A DNA stretch of 64,000 nucleotides, taken from positions 868,001 through 932,000 of the forward strand of contig NZ_AP018827.1 of the NCBI RefSeq assembly GCF_003966695.1, read 5' to 3'. The notes below the pieces were generated by a model. The model did not search any database. It saw only the letters and a list, made by a program, of their open reading frames with translations, and was not told the origin of the DNA. The stretch is from Asticcacaulis excentricus. GTDB lineage: Bacteria; Pseudomonadota; Alphaproteobacteria; Caulobacterales; Caulobacteraceae. The number at the start of each line of letters is the position of its first letter. Within the stretch, counting starts at the first letter, position 1. Shown one piece after another: positions 16,903 through 26,400 of the stretch. The position numbers were made by a program, and so were the translations under genes.

Positions 16903-17677
16903 ATGCACGCCGCCTGACGGTCAGGGCCAGAGCCAGCAACAGGCCGATGCCGATGACTGCCGTAAAGGCCATCAGCGGCTCGTCCTGACGCTGCACATTG
17001 GCGGCGGCGATCCAGCCCAGCGCCCAGACCAGCGGCACGGCGTAGATGCGCGAGCGCGTCAGGCGCAGCATAATGCCTGCAAAAGCAATCAGGCCCAGCA
17101 GAAAGCCCAGTGACACCATGACCTGTCGCGGATCGGGCTGAAGACCGGCGGCCACCAGTGCCGAGGTGAAGTTGACCACCGTCGCGGCCGAAATCCAGCC
17201 GGTCACCAGAGCCAGCGGGGCCACGACAAAGCCCGTTTCGCTCTTGCTGAGGCTCAGCCGTCTCAGGCGCATCAGCCCGGTGAGGCCTGCGGTGAGCGAC
17301 ACGGTGATGATGGCAAAGCTCACCCAGTCGATGCCATGGATGGGCACCCAGATCGACCACACCGTATTCAGCAACCAGATCACCGCCGTATGCGGCCACG
17401 CGACCCGCAACGCTTCATTTTCGGCGTGACGGATGGCCCACACCGCGCCGACCAGCGCCCACAGATAGATGACGCCCCAGATGGCGAAGGCCGGCCCCAG
17501 CGGCACCAGAGGGTGCGAGGTCAGGGCCGACTGTTCGGCGACACTGCGGCCGATGCCCAGCCACTCCGGCACCTGACCGCTGAAAATCTGCGCCAGACCG
17601 AGCAGCAACAGCAGCCAACCGGCCGCCGGCGCACGACCGGTACGCACGGAGTCTATAGAGGTGATGGTGCGGGCCAT
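16901..17677 (-). CDS. Multi-pass membrane protein, TspO/MBR-like
   Basis: 258 aa with seven or eight hydrophobic segments and many tryptophans. The segments FAIWGVIYLWALVGAVWAI and LLNTVWSIWVPIHGIDWVSF recall tryptophan-rich sensory proteins of the TspO/MBR family, but the protein is longer than classic TspO (about 160 aa). A distant or double-length relative is likely. TspO proteins bind porphyrins and act in redox or stress responses. A catalase gene on one side and hemN nearby would fit a tetrapyrrole/oxidative-stress theme, but this is inference. Confidence 0.45.
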   Translation of the reverse strand: MARTITSIDSVRTGRAPAAGWLLLLLGLAQIFSGQVPEWLGIGRSVAEQSALTSHPLVPLGPAFAIWGVIYLWALVGAVWAIRHAENEALRVAWPHTAVIWLLNTVWSIWVPIHGIDWVSFAIITVSLTAGLTGLMRLRRLSLSKSETGFVVAPLALVTGWISAATVVNFTSALVAAGLQPDPRQVMVSLGFLLGLIAFAGIMLRLTRSRIYAVPLVWALGWIAAANVQRQDEPLMAFTAVIGIGLLLALALTVRRRA

Positions 17678-17757
17678 GTGACTCTCCCTTGCTTGAACGC
17701 TTTTTATACGCTCGTCAGAGGGATTACGTTCACGCCCTTGCTATCACGAAAGGGAGA

Positions 17758-17988
17758 TCAGGCCTTTTTGACGAACTCGGTGCGCAGGACAAGGCCGCGT
17801 ACCTTCTCGTGGTTGCACTCAATCTCGTCTTCGTCATAGGTCAGGCGGATATTCTTGATCAGCGTGCCGCGCTTGAGCGTCACACCGCCCGACCCCTTGA
17901 CCTTAAGGTCCTTGATCAGGGTGACGTTGTCGCCATCCGCCAGACGCGCGCCATTGGCGTCCTTTACGATCAGTTCTTCATCGGACAT
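17758..17988 (-). CDS. PhnA/YjdM C-terminal domain protein
   Basis: 76 aa: the whole protein matches the C-terminal PhnA domain (VKDANGARLADGDNVTLIKDLKVKGSGGVTLKRGTLIKNIRLT...). The N-terminal zinc ribbon of full-length YjdM (about 110 aa) is absent. These proteins were historically named for alkylphosphonate use, but their function is not established. It is a single-gene unit on the minus strand with a GGAGCC ribosome-binding site. No phosphonate genes are nearby. Confidence 0.8.
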   Translation of the reverse strand: MSDEELIVKDANGARLADGDNVTLIKDLKVKGSGGVTLKRGTLIKNIRLTYDEDEIECNHEKVRGLVLRTEFVKKA

Positions 17989-18063
17989 GGCGAGGCTCCT
18001 TGCTAGCTTCCGTCGCGCCCTGCCTAACCGATCACCCTCATTTCCACAATACAGGTATGGAAA

Positions 18064-18480
18064 TTAATCCCGGCAATAGCCTTCGCCGTTGGAAACGGAG
18101 ACGCAATCCAGCTTGTCCGCCAGATATTTGACGCCGGTTTTGGCCCCGGTCGTATGGCGGATGAGCTGGGTTTCGCCGTTACGCTCGATCTGCATGGCAT
18201 TGCCATTGACCGTTCCGGTAAATACGCCCGGTGTGTTCGTACCGCTCAGCGTCACTTCGTAATCGTGTTGACGCGCCACGACCTCAAGCGAGGCGCCTTC
18301 CGGCCCGGTCCAGCGCCCGACATAGCCGGCGGCAACATCGGCGGCTTTCGACGCGCTGGTCGAGGCGGCGCTGGAGGCCGAGGCCTCCGCTTCGGTGGGG
18401 GTAGAGGTGTCGGTCTTGGGCGAACAGGCGATCAGTGACAGCGAGGCCAAAACCGGGAACAAACTTAAAACAGGGCGCAT
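18064..18480 (-). CDS. Small secreted lipoprotein of unknown function
   Basis: 138 aa from the ATG at 18480. Two more in-frame ATGs directly precede it (18483, 18486) and no clear ribosome-binding site decides between them. Lipobox LIAC predicts lipidation. A Ser/Thr/Ala-rich linker (about 20-48) is followed by a compact domain (about 52-138) with GYVGRWTGPEGASLEVV, which resembles small beta-rich lipocalin-like or META-like domains. Two Cys near the C-terminus could form a disulfide. No functional call. Confidence 0.6.
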   Translation of the reverse strand: MRPVLSLFPVLASLSLIACSPKTDTSTPTEAEASASSAASTSASKAADVAAGYVGRWTGPEGASLEVVARQHDYEVTLSGTNTPGVFTGTVNGNAMQIERNGETQLIRHTTGAKTGVKYLADKLDCVSVSNGEGYCRD

Positions 18481-18559
18481 CATCATCGTACCATTATGCA
18501 CATCAGGGGCTTCGTGCTAAGAAACCTGACGGGGATGATAATACAGATAAACTTCTGGT

Positions 18560-19822
18560 GTGATGCCGCTCTTACGCTCCATTTATAAAACCGCCATAGT
18601 CGGGGCAGGCACCACGGGTCTGGCTCTCGCCGGGTTTCTGAAGGCCGATGGCCATGCGGTCGATGTGTTCGAACGCTTCGAAACGCCGCGTCCACTGGGG
18701 GCGGGCCTTCTGCTGCAACCGTCCGGGCTGGCGGTTCTGGCGCGTCTGGGGCTGGATGAAAAGCTCATCGCTCTGAGCGCGCCCGTGCACAACCTCTATG
18801 GGGAGACCCAGCGCGGGACGGTGATCTTCGATCTGGACTACCGCAGTCTGGCGCCCCATCTGTTCGGTCTGGGCACCCATCGCGCCAGCCTGTTTCAGGT
18901 TCTCTACGATCACGTCGTTTCGCTCGGCGTTCCCATCCATACCGGATGCGATGCCGTGGAGACGCGCACCCACGCCGATGGCAAGCTGTCGCTGAGTCTG
19001 GCGGATGGCCGCGACGCCGGGCCGTTTGATCTGATTATCGACGCCAGTGGACGCCATTCGAAACTCGCCCGGCAGCACGGCGCTATTGCCCACGACACGC
19101 CCTATCCTTACGCCGCCCTGTGGGGCGTGGTTCACGATCTGGAGGGCTTCAGCAAAGACCACCTCCTGCAACGTTATGACGCCGCGCGGGTCATGATCGG
19201 TACCCTGCCTCTGGGGCAAACCCCAACCGACCCACAGCCGCACATGGCTTTCTTCTGGAGCCTGCCCGCCCGCGATCATGTGAGGGTGCGCGCCGACGGA
19301 CTGGCGGCATGGCAGGAACGTGTCACTCATTATTGGCCCCAGATGGCGCCTTTTGTGGCGCAGTTCACGGACTTCGATCAACTGACCTTTGCCGAATACG
19401 GCCACCGGGTGATGAAGCGCTGGCACGACGGGCGTCTGGTCTTTACCGGCGACGCTGCCCATCCGATCAGCCCGCAACTGGGGCAAGGGGCCAATCTCGG
19501 CCTGTGCGACGCCCTGATCCTGAGCGAGGCCCTGTCACGTAGCGCAACCCCTGAGGATGCCATTGCGGCCTATAGCCGGGCACGCAAGGCGCATCTAACC
19601 TTTTATCAGATCGCCAGCCGCTGGATGACACCCTTCTTTCAGTCCGATCAGACCCTGGCCCCTTGGGTGCGCGACCGCACCTTCGGGCTGATGTGTCGGA
19701 TGCCGTGGATGAAGCAGGAGATGCTGCGAACCTTGTCCGGCATAAAGACGGGACTCTTCAGTCACCTCGATCCCGGTGACTGGCACGCTCGCTATCGCCT
19801 CAGACCGGGCGCACCGCACTAA
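18560..19822 (+). CDS. FAD-dependent monooxygenase (UbiH/PHBH-type)
   Basis: About 420 aa; GTG at 18560 or ATG at 18563 can start it. The Rossmann motif is AIVGAGTTGLALAGFL, the DG motif region is near DLIIDASGRHSKLARQHG, and the second FAD motif is LVFTGDAAHPISPQLGQGAN. These are the hallmarks of class A flavoprotein hydroxylases. They hydroxylate an aromatic or quinoid substrate with NAD(P)H and oxygen. The substrate is not evident and no ubiquinone or catabolic genes are adjacent. It may be one of the poorly characterised NAD(P)/FAD-dependent oxidoreductases. Confidence 0.85.
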   Translation: MMPLLRSIYKTAIVGAGTTGLALAGFLKADGHAVDVFERFETPRPLGAGLLLQPSGLAVLARLGLDEKLIALSAPVHNLYGETQRGTVIFDLDYRSLAPHLFGLGTHRASLFQVLYDHVVSLGVPIHTGCDAVETRTHADGKLSLSLADGRDAGPFDLIIDASGRHSKLARQHGAIAHDTPYPYAALWGVVHDLEGFSKDHLLQRYDAARVMIGTLPLGQTPTDPQPHMAFFWSLPARDHVRVRADGLAAWQERVTHYWPQMAPFVAQFTDFDQLTFAEYGHRVMKRWHDGRLVFTGDAAHPISPQLGQGANLGLCDALILSEALSRSATPEDAIAAYSRARKAHLTFYQIASRWMTPFFQSDQTLAPWVRDRTFGLMCRMPWMKQEMLRTLSGIKTGLFSHLDPGDWHARYRLRPGAPH

Positions 19823-19841
19823 AATCAATGATTGATATGGC

Positions 19842-21140
19842 TTAATTGAACAGCAACAACCCCGCTATCGCCGCGTTCATCAGATTGGCCAGAGTGGCGG
19901 CGAGAAGCGCCCTTGGCCCCAGCTTGACGATCATATCGCGCTGATTGGGGGCCAGACCGCCGATCACCGCCAGTTGGATGGCGATGGACGACAGATTGGC
20001 GAAGCCGCACAGGGCAAAGCTCATTATGGCGGTTGAACGCGGCGACAACTGCCCGCCCTCTTCCATCAGGTGCAGATAGGCGACAAATTCGTTCATGATC
20101 AGCTTTTCGCCGAACAGGCCGCCGGCCGCCACGGCCTCGTTCCACGGAATATTGATCAGGAACATGACCGGCGCGAAAACAAAGCCCAGAATTCCCTGAA
20201 GCGTCAGGTCCGGATAGCCGAACAGACCGCCTATACCGCCCAGAATGCCATTGAGCAGCGCGATCAGGGCCACAAAGGCCAGCACCATGCCGCCCACCGA
20301 AATGGCGATCTTCAGGCCGTCCTGCACGCCGTCGGAAATGGCGGCCAGCAGGCTCTTGGGGTGGTGGTCGGCGTCTTCCATGATCGGTTCGGGCGAATGG
20401 ATCACCGCCCCTTTAGGATCGGGAATGATGATCTTGGCCATCAGCAGCCCGCCGGGCGCCGACATGAAGCTGGCGGCGAGTAGGTAGTCGATCTTGATGC
20501 CGATTTGCGCATAGGCGGCCAGAATGGTGCCCGCCACGCCGGCCATGCCCGAGGCCATGATGGCAAACAGTTGCGCCTTGGTCAGGCCCGCCAGATAGGG
20601 CCGCACGACCAGCGGCGATTCGCTTTGCCCGACCAGCACATTGGCCGCCGCCGCCAGCGCCTCAACGCGGCTGATGCCGATGATAAAGCCCAGGCCCCCG
20701 CCGATCACCTTGATGATCAACTGCATGATTTTCAGGTAATAAAGCACCGAGGCCAGCGCCGCGAAGAAAACGATCACCGGCAGCACATTGATGGCGAAGC
20801 CCGCCCCGCCCGGCACGTTGACCAGCCCGCCGAACAACATGTCAATGGCGCCCTTGGAATAGCCCATCAGGGCTTCGACGCCGTGCGCGATGGCCTGCAC
20901 CCCCGCCTTGCCCCAACTGGTGTGCAGGACCAGTACGCCGATCAGCACCTGAAGCGCAAAGGCACACGCCACCATGCGTAGCCGGATGGCTTTGCGATCG
21001 GCCGACACCAGAAACGCGATCAACAGCAGGGTGACAATGCCGCCTATACCGATCAGCCAGTGGTTACTGGTCAAACCGGAGGGCAGGCCAGAAGACAGGC
21101 CAGTAACAGACGGAACGGAGGCGGAGGCAGAAGCGGCCAT
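19842..21140 (-). CDS. Concentrative nucleoside transporter (NupC/CNT family)
   Basis: 432 aa from the ATG at 21140; the upstream 42 codons lack family character. About ten hydrophobic segments. CNT hallmarks: VLVGQSESPLVVRPYL (the GQ-S-E-P motif that contacts the nucleoside), MASGMAGVAGTILAAY, FMSAPGGLLMAKI, and NEFVAYLHL near the C-terminus. CNTs import nucleosides with sodium or protons. It lies 71 bp after the DcaP-like porin gene in the same direction, so the two may form an outer- plus inner-membrane uptake pair. Confidence 0.9.
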   Translation of the reverse strand: MAASASASVPSVTGLSSGLPSGLTSNHWLIGIGGIVTLLLIAFLVSADRKAIRLRMVACAFALQVLIGVLVLHTSWGKAGVQAIAHGVEALMGYSKGAIDMLFGGLVNVPGGAGFAINVLPVIVFFAALASVLYYLKIMQLIIKVIGGGLGFIIGISRVEALAAAANVLVGQSESPLVVRPYLAGLTKAQLFAIMASGMAGVAGTILAAYAQIGIKIDYLLAASFMSAPGGLLMAKIIIPDPKGAVIHSPEPIMEDADHHPKSLLAAISDGVQDGLKIAISVGGMVLAFVALIALLNGILGGIGGLFGYPDLTLQGILGFVFAPVMFLINIPWNEAVAAGGLFGEKLIMNEFVAYLHLMEEGGQLSPRSTAIMSFALCGFANLSSIAIQLAVIGGLAPNQRDMIVKLGPRALLAATLANLMNAAIAGLLLFN

Positions 21141-21210
21141 GCGGGTACTCAGGCAAAAACGAAGGGGTGAGCCTAAGCACCGCCGCGGGCCGGGGTCAAT
21201 GCGCACGCAC

Positions 21211-22527
21211 TCAATAGGCGTATTTCGCCGCCAGTTCGAGGCGGTCCAGTCGCCCGCTCTGCCCATTCAGCAGTTCGCGTTTACCGCTGCGCAGTTCGAT
21301 ACCGAGATCGAGCCCCCTGACCGGCGTGAAAAACAGGTTGGCGGCCAGACTTTGCGCCGATTTTGACGCCAGAGCCGGGCTGCCTGCCGGATAGTCGGCG
21401 TTCAAAAACGACGCGGCGAAGGTCGAACGCAGGCGCGGCGTCCAGCCCAGCTTCACCGCCACAAACCCTGAGGTGACACCGACCGCCTCCATCTTCGATC
21501 CGGGCGTCCCGGCATAGACGACATCGGGCGCGAAGTTGAGCCCGACATAGCGCCCGATACCCTCCCCGCCGGTCAGCATAAAGCGCAGATCATGACGCGC
21601 CTTCGTCCCGAACGGCACCCTGCCCGACAGGCTAAGACCGTAGCCCGACGCCGTGGCCCCCACCGCGCCATTATCGACGGCCAGTTGCCGCGCCAGAACG
21701 GCCAACGCGAAATCGCCATAAGGCCTTTTGAGGCTGAGGCGCGCTGTCACATCGGGCAGGCGGTCGTCGTCGTTTTCGATCAGGGTCGCCGCGGTGGGCG
21801 TAATCGACGCCGTTTCCGGGTTTTCCAGCGCCACGGCCAGGCTGTAACCCGCCCCCAGCGGCAGCGTATAGCGCACCTGCGGCTGACGCACGAAGACCGT
21901 GCCTTCGGTGGGGCCGACAAAATCCGTGCTTTCCGGCAGGGCGGCGACGTTCTGGAACGTCGTCCAGTCCTGCCCGAACAGCCAGCGGCCATAGGTGATA
22001 TAGGCGCGTCGCAGCGCCAGATTATAGCCATTGGTGGTGCGTTCGCTGCCACCGCCGGGCGTGGTCTGGAAATCGGCCTCGACATAGCCGCTTAAGCCCG
22101 AACCGCTGTCCATCGACACCGTCAGGCGCGTCTGTTTGGCGATAAAATCGGCGTCGCTGTGTTCGCGCGTCCCCCCCACGGGGATGTACGCCGGCAGGTA
22201 GAAGTCGCGCCCCAGCGATCCGGTGGCCAGATCGCCGGAATCGTAGCGGCTGAACAAGGCATTGGTCTTGAGAAAACCGCCGAAACGTAAGGCGGGCCCG
22301 GTAGCTTGGACGAGTTGGGTCTGGGCGGATTGGGGCGGGGCGGACGGTGGGGCCTTTTCGGCTTTCAACCCGGCCAGTTCGGCGCGCAGGCGGCTCAGTT
22401 CGCCCTCCATCGCCGCCAGCCTCTGTTCAAGCGCCGCCTCAGACGGCACGGTCTGTTGCGCGCTGACGGGGCCAGCCGCCAGCGCCAGCCCGACCGCAGA
22501 GGTCAGGCCGATCAGGGTATATCGCAT
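21211..22527 (-). CDS. DcaP-like trimeric outer-membrane porin
   Basis: 438 aa. Signal peptide (1-23, cut after VSA), a short coiled coil (about 28-60, EAALEQRLAAMEGELSRLRAEL), then a 16-strand-porin-like barrel to a terminal aromatic residue (AAKYAY). The segment FGGFLKTNALFSRYDSGD and DFIAKQTRLTV are characteristic of DcaP-family proteins, which take up dicarboxylates and other small anionic solutes. Upstream, three GACCTTGGTC boxes separate it from a divergent LuxR-type response regulator. Confidence 0.82.
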   Translation of the reverse strand: MRYTLIGLTSAVGLALAAGPVSAQQTVPSEAALEQRLAAMEGELSRLRAELAGLKAEKAPPSAPPQSAQTQLVQATGPALRFGGFLKTNALFSRYDSGDLATGSLGRDFYLPAYIPVGGTREHSDADFIAKQTRLTVSMDSGSGLSGYVEADFQTTPGGGSERTTNGYNLALRRAYITYGRWLFGQDWTTFQNVAALPESTDFVGPTEGTVFVRQPQVRYTLPLGAGYSLAVALENPETASITPTAATLIENDDDRLPDVTARLSLKRPYGDFALAVLARQLAVDNGAVGATASGYGLSLSGRVPFGTKARHDLRFMLTGGEGIGRYVGLNFAPDVVYAGTPGSKMEAVGVTSGFVAVKLGWTPRLRSTFAASFLNADYPAGSPALASKSAQSLAANLFFTPVRGLDLGIELRSGKRELLNGQSGRLDRLELAAKYAY

Positions 22528-22620
22528 GTGAACCTCCCCGCTTTTTGTTGCCCTTTTTTGCTATTCCGGGTGGGCAGCGGTGAGACAGAGGATCAGGCCG
22601 AAGAGGCGGTAATTGAAGGA

Positions 22621-22669
22621 CGACCTTGGTCGAGACGGCCCCCGACCTTGGTCGTTCAGACCTTGGTCG
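22621..22669. promoter_or_regulatory. Three GACCTTGGTC palindromic boxes
   Basis: Identical 10-mers (each GACC-TT-GGTC, within CGACCTTGGTCG for the first two) start at 22622, 22644 and 22659. The spacings are 22 and 15 bp. They lie between the divergent porin (start 22527) and response-regulator (start 22790) genes, consistent with binding sites for that LuxR-type regulator. Confidence 0.65.
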
Positions 22670-22789
22670 AATGAAGGTGCGGAATGAGACCCATAGCCGC
22701 ACTTGGGTCTGGACATGTCAGCGCCAAGGGTACAGATTGAGCGCGCCAGCATTTTCAATAATAAAAAGAATGCGGCCGGAGGTTTCGTC

Positions 22790-23437
22790 TTGAGTATGCC
22801 CCTTCCCGTTTCGGCCCCCTCCATTCTGGTCGCCGATGATCACCCGCTCTTTCGTCAGGCCCTGATACTGGCGGCGCGCAAGGTCCGCCCGGACGCCCAT
22901 ATCCTCGAAGCCGGTACGCTGGATGCCGCGCTGGAGGCGGTGCGTCAGGCCACCAACCTCAAACTGGTCCTGCTTGATCTGCGTATGCCCGGTGCCGAGG
23001 GCTTTTCCGGCGTCGCCCTGCTACACGCCGAGGTGCCGCACGTGCCCGTGCTGGTCGTTTCGGCCGCCGACGCCGAAAAGGCGGCGCGCGAAGCCCGGCG
23101 CTTCGGGGCCGTGGGGTTTATCGGCAAGGATCAGCCCCTGCCGCGTATGCAGGAGGCCATCAGCGACGCTCTGGAAGGTCGCGTCAGCGACACCCCGCCC
23201 GCCGATCCGGAGGTCGATACGGTGGCGGCCAAGGTCGCCGACCTGACCCCCACGCAGTTGCGCGTGCTGCTGGGCGTGCTGGCGGGGCGGCTCAACAAAC
23301 AGATCGCCTACGACCTCAGCATTTCGGAGGCCACGGTGAAGGCACATATGACCGCCATCATGCGCAAGCTGGATGTGCAGAACCGTACTCAGGCCGTTCT
23401 GGCCGCCCGCGCTCTGGGCATCGGGATAGAGGGTTAA
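22790..23437 (+). CDS. LuxR-type response regulator (CrbR/ErdR-like)
   Basis: 215 aa from a TTG at 22790, chosen because GGAGG lies 7 nt upstream; the ATG at 22796 would be 13 nt away, and an ATG at 22703 has no ribosome-binding site. Receiver domain (about 9-125) with the DDHP acidic pair and the phospho-acceptor Asp in LVLLDLRMPG; GerE/LuxR helix-turn-helix at about 148-210 (LTPTQLRVLLGVLAGRLNKQIAYDLSISEATVKAHM). It converges on a symporter-histidine kinase hybrid. This is the pairing of CrbS/CrbR and MxtR/ErdR systems, which control acetate and alcohol utilisation in Vibrio and Pseudomonas. Confidence 0.88.
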   Translation: MSMPLPVSAPSILVADDHPLFRQALILAARKVRPDAHILEAGTLDAALEAVRQATNLKLVLLDLRMPGAEGFSGVALLHAEVPHVPVLVVSAADAEKAAREARRFGAVGFIGKDQPLPRMQEAISDALEGRVSDTPPADPEVDTVAAKVADLTPTQLRVLLGVLAGRLNKQIAYDLSISEATVKAHMTAIMRKLDVQNRTQAVLAARALGIGIEG

Positions 23438-26400
23438 ACCCCCAGCCACTGCCGCAGGGTTTTGGGCTCAGCGGGTTTGGCGAAGACCGGCACGCCCACC
23501 GCCTCAGCGGCCGCCTCGGTCGCCGGGTCGCGGTCGGCGGTAATCAGGGCGACACGCAGGTCTGGATTACGCCCCCGCAAACGCCGGATCAGCGACAGGC
23601 CGTCCTGACCCTCACTCAGATTATAGTCGATCAGGGCGCAGTCGGCGGTTTCGGCCTGACTGAGAGCCGCCTGCGTGTCATCCACCGCCTGCACGGCACA
23701 CCCCCACTGCGTCAGCAGCGCCGACATGGCTTCGCGCACCGCCGGCTCATCGTCGACGATCAGCACGCGCCGCGCCGGGGCGTTAGTTGCCACCGGTACC
23801 GCTGTCGTGGCCTCAACGGCCTCCACGCGCGGCAGGGTCACGGCAAAGCGGCTGCCGCGCCCCAAGCGCGAACGCACCTCGACACGCAGCCCCAGAAGCC
23901 GCGCCGTGCGCTCGACAATGGCCAGCCCCAGCCCGACCCCAGCCTCACCCGATACGCCCAGCCGCTCAAATTCACGGAAGATACGGTCCTGATCGGCCTC
24001 GGCAATGCCGACGCCGGTATCATAGACCTCGATCCGCACACGGTCTGTGCGCGGCCGCAGCACCAGCAGCACGCCACCGGTTTTTGTGTAGCGCACGGCA
24101 TTGGACAGGAAGTTTTGCAGGATGGAGCGCAGCAGGGTGCGGTCGCTCTCCACCCACACCGAGGGCGCGATCAGGCGTAAACTCAGCCCCTTTTCCGCCG
24201 CCAGCGGCGTGAAGATCAGGCTCAGATCCCGGGCCAGAACCGACAGGTCGAAGCGCACCGGGCGCGGCGTGACGCCCCCGGCATCGAGCTTGGAGATATC
24301 GAGCAGGGATTTCAGCAGGGCATCCGCCGCCTCGATCGAGCGTTCGACATTATCAACCAGCGCCCGCGCCTCGCCTTGCGTCTCCTCCGCCAGAGCCGCT
24401 GTAAACAGGCGCGCGGCGTGCAGCGGTTGCAGCAGATCATGGCTGGCCGCCGCCAGAAAGCGCGTCTTTTCTTCGGTCGCCCGCGCCAGAGCCGAATTGA
24501 CCAGCCGCAGCTCCGCCGTCCGGCGTTCCACGCGGCTTTCCAGCTCGGCGCGCGCCGTTTCCAACGCTGACAGGGCGTCGGCCTCGCCCGTCACATCGGT
24601 AAAGCACATAACATAGCCGCCGCCTGGCATGGGGCCGCCGACCGTGCGGATCACCCGCCCGTCATTGCGCCGCCGTTGAAAAGCGTGGTGCGTGCCGCGC
24701 CGCATGTGGTCCAGCCGGCGCGCGACGTGGCTTTCGACCTCGCCCGGCCCGCACTCGCCGCGTTCGGCATTGAAGCGGATCAGCTCGGCCACCGGCGTGC
24801 CGACGCGCACAAGCTCAGGCGGGTATTGAAACAGCTCCAGATAGCGCGTGTTCCACGCCACCAGCCGCAGGTTCTGATCGACCACGCTGACGCCGGGGTC
24901 GATGTTTTCCAGCGTCGCCGCCAGAAGGCCGCGCGAAAATTGCAGGCTCTGGCCCGACCGGTCGAGCAGGCGCGCCACCTCATCCACGCTGATCGCCGTG
25001 CCGGACAGGGCGGACGACACGATGGCGTGGGCCGAAGGCGCGCCGACCACCCCGGCGATCAACCGCTCGGCCCGGCGCACGGCGGCGCGGTCGATGGGGG
25101 CGTGGTCCTGTATACGGCCAAAGGCTTCGGCGACCGCTTCGGGCCCGGCAAAGCGCGCCGTCAGCGTGGTCAACTGCCCCAGACTGTGCACCGCGCCTTG
25201 CCGCACCGTCGGCGTCAGGCGCAGGCCAAAGCCCGGACGGGTGCGCCCAAAGGCCGAGGCCAGCGCCCAGGCGGCGGCATTGGCCCCCAGCGACGCCACC
25301 ACCCCGTGCACCAGCGGATTGAGGTCCGGCCACAAGGCCTTTATGCCGAACAGGCCCTGCGGATCGAACAGCGTCAGGGCCGCCCCTTCAAGCCAGTGCG
25401 TCGAAGCTATGGTCGGCCAGAACAGGGTGTAGGTCCACACGATCAGACCGGCCAGCAGCCCGGCCTGAATGGCGGCGGCATCGCGCGCCTTGCCATTGAC
25501 GGCCAGAAGCAGGGCCGGAGTAAACTGTGCGATGGCGGCAAAGGCAATCTGCCCGATGACCGCCAGTTGCTGCCCCGGCGGCACCCACAGGGCATAGGTC
25601 AGGGCCGCGCCCATCACCGCCGCAATCGAAGCGCGGCGCACCCACAGCATCAGCTTGCCGAAATCCGCCGCTGCCGAGGCGCTGCGGTGACGCAGCAGGA
25701 AGGGCGCGATCAGGTCGTTGGAAATCATGGTCGAAAGGGCGATGGTTTCGACCAGAACCATGCCCGTCGCCGCCGCAAAGCCGCCGATAAAGGCCAGCAG
25801 GGTCAGACCATTCAGCCCCGCCGCATAGGGCAGGTTGAGCACGAACAGATCATGCGGCACATCCGGGCTCAGAAGCGTCAGTCCGGCCAGCGTAATGGGC
25901 GGCACCACCACAAGCGTCGCCAGCAGATAGCCCACGAACGGCCAGCGCGCCCTTTGTGCGTCCTCCGGTCGGTCGGCCCCGATGACCGCCGTGTAGAACT
26001 GACGCGGCAGGCACACCACGGCGGCCATCGACAGCAGCGTCATGACTCCAAAGTCGAGATTGAGCTGAGACGGGGCAAAGCGGGCGGAAAAATGCGCCCA
26101 GCCGTCGCTGCGCAAATCGGGCGGCGCGCTCATAAAGGCCAGAACGGCAAACCCGGCCACGGCAACCAGCGCCACCAGCTTGACCAGAGATTCGGTGGCA
26201 ATGACGTAGAAGATGCCCTCATTGCGGCTGGAGGCCACGTAGTGGCGCGTGCCGAACAGCATGGCAAACAGCGCCAGGGCCAGCGCCGTCAGGGTCATGG
26301 GCCATAGCCGCTCACCGCCCGCCACCGCCGCAAAGCTGGTCCCCACCGAGCGCAATTGTAACGCCACATAAGGAATGGTGCCAAACAGAGCCAGCAGCGT

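Noticed and set aside
24676-26307. Long plus-strand open frame (543 codons) opposite the symporter-kinase gene, and a similar one at 5362-7020
   Set aside because: Antisense shadows of high-GC genes: rich in Arg, Gln, His and Gly, no domain pattern, no ribosome-binding site.
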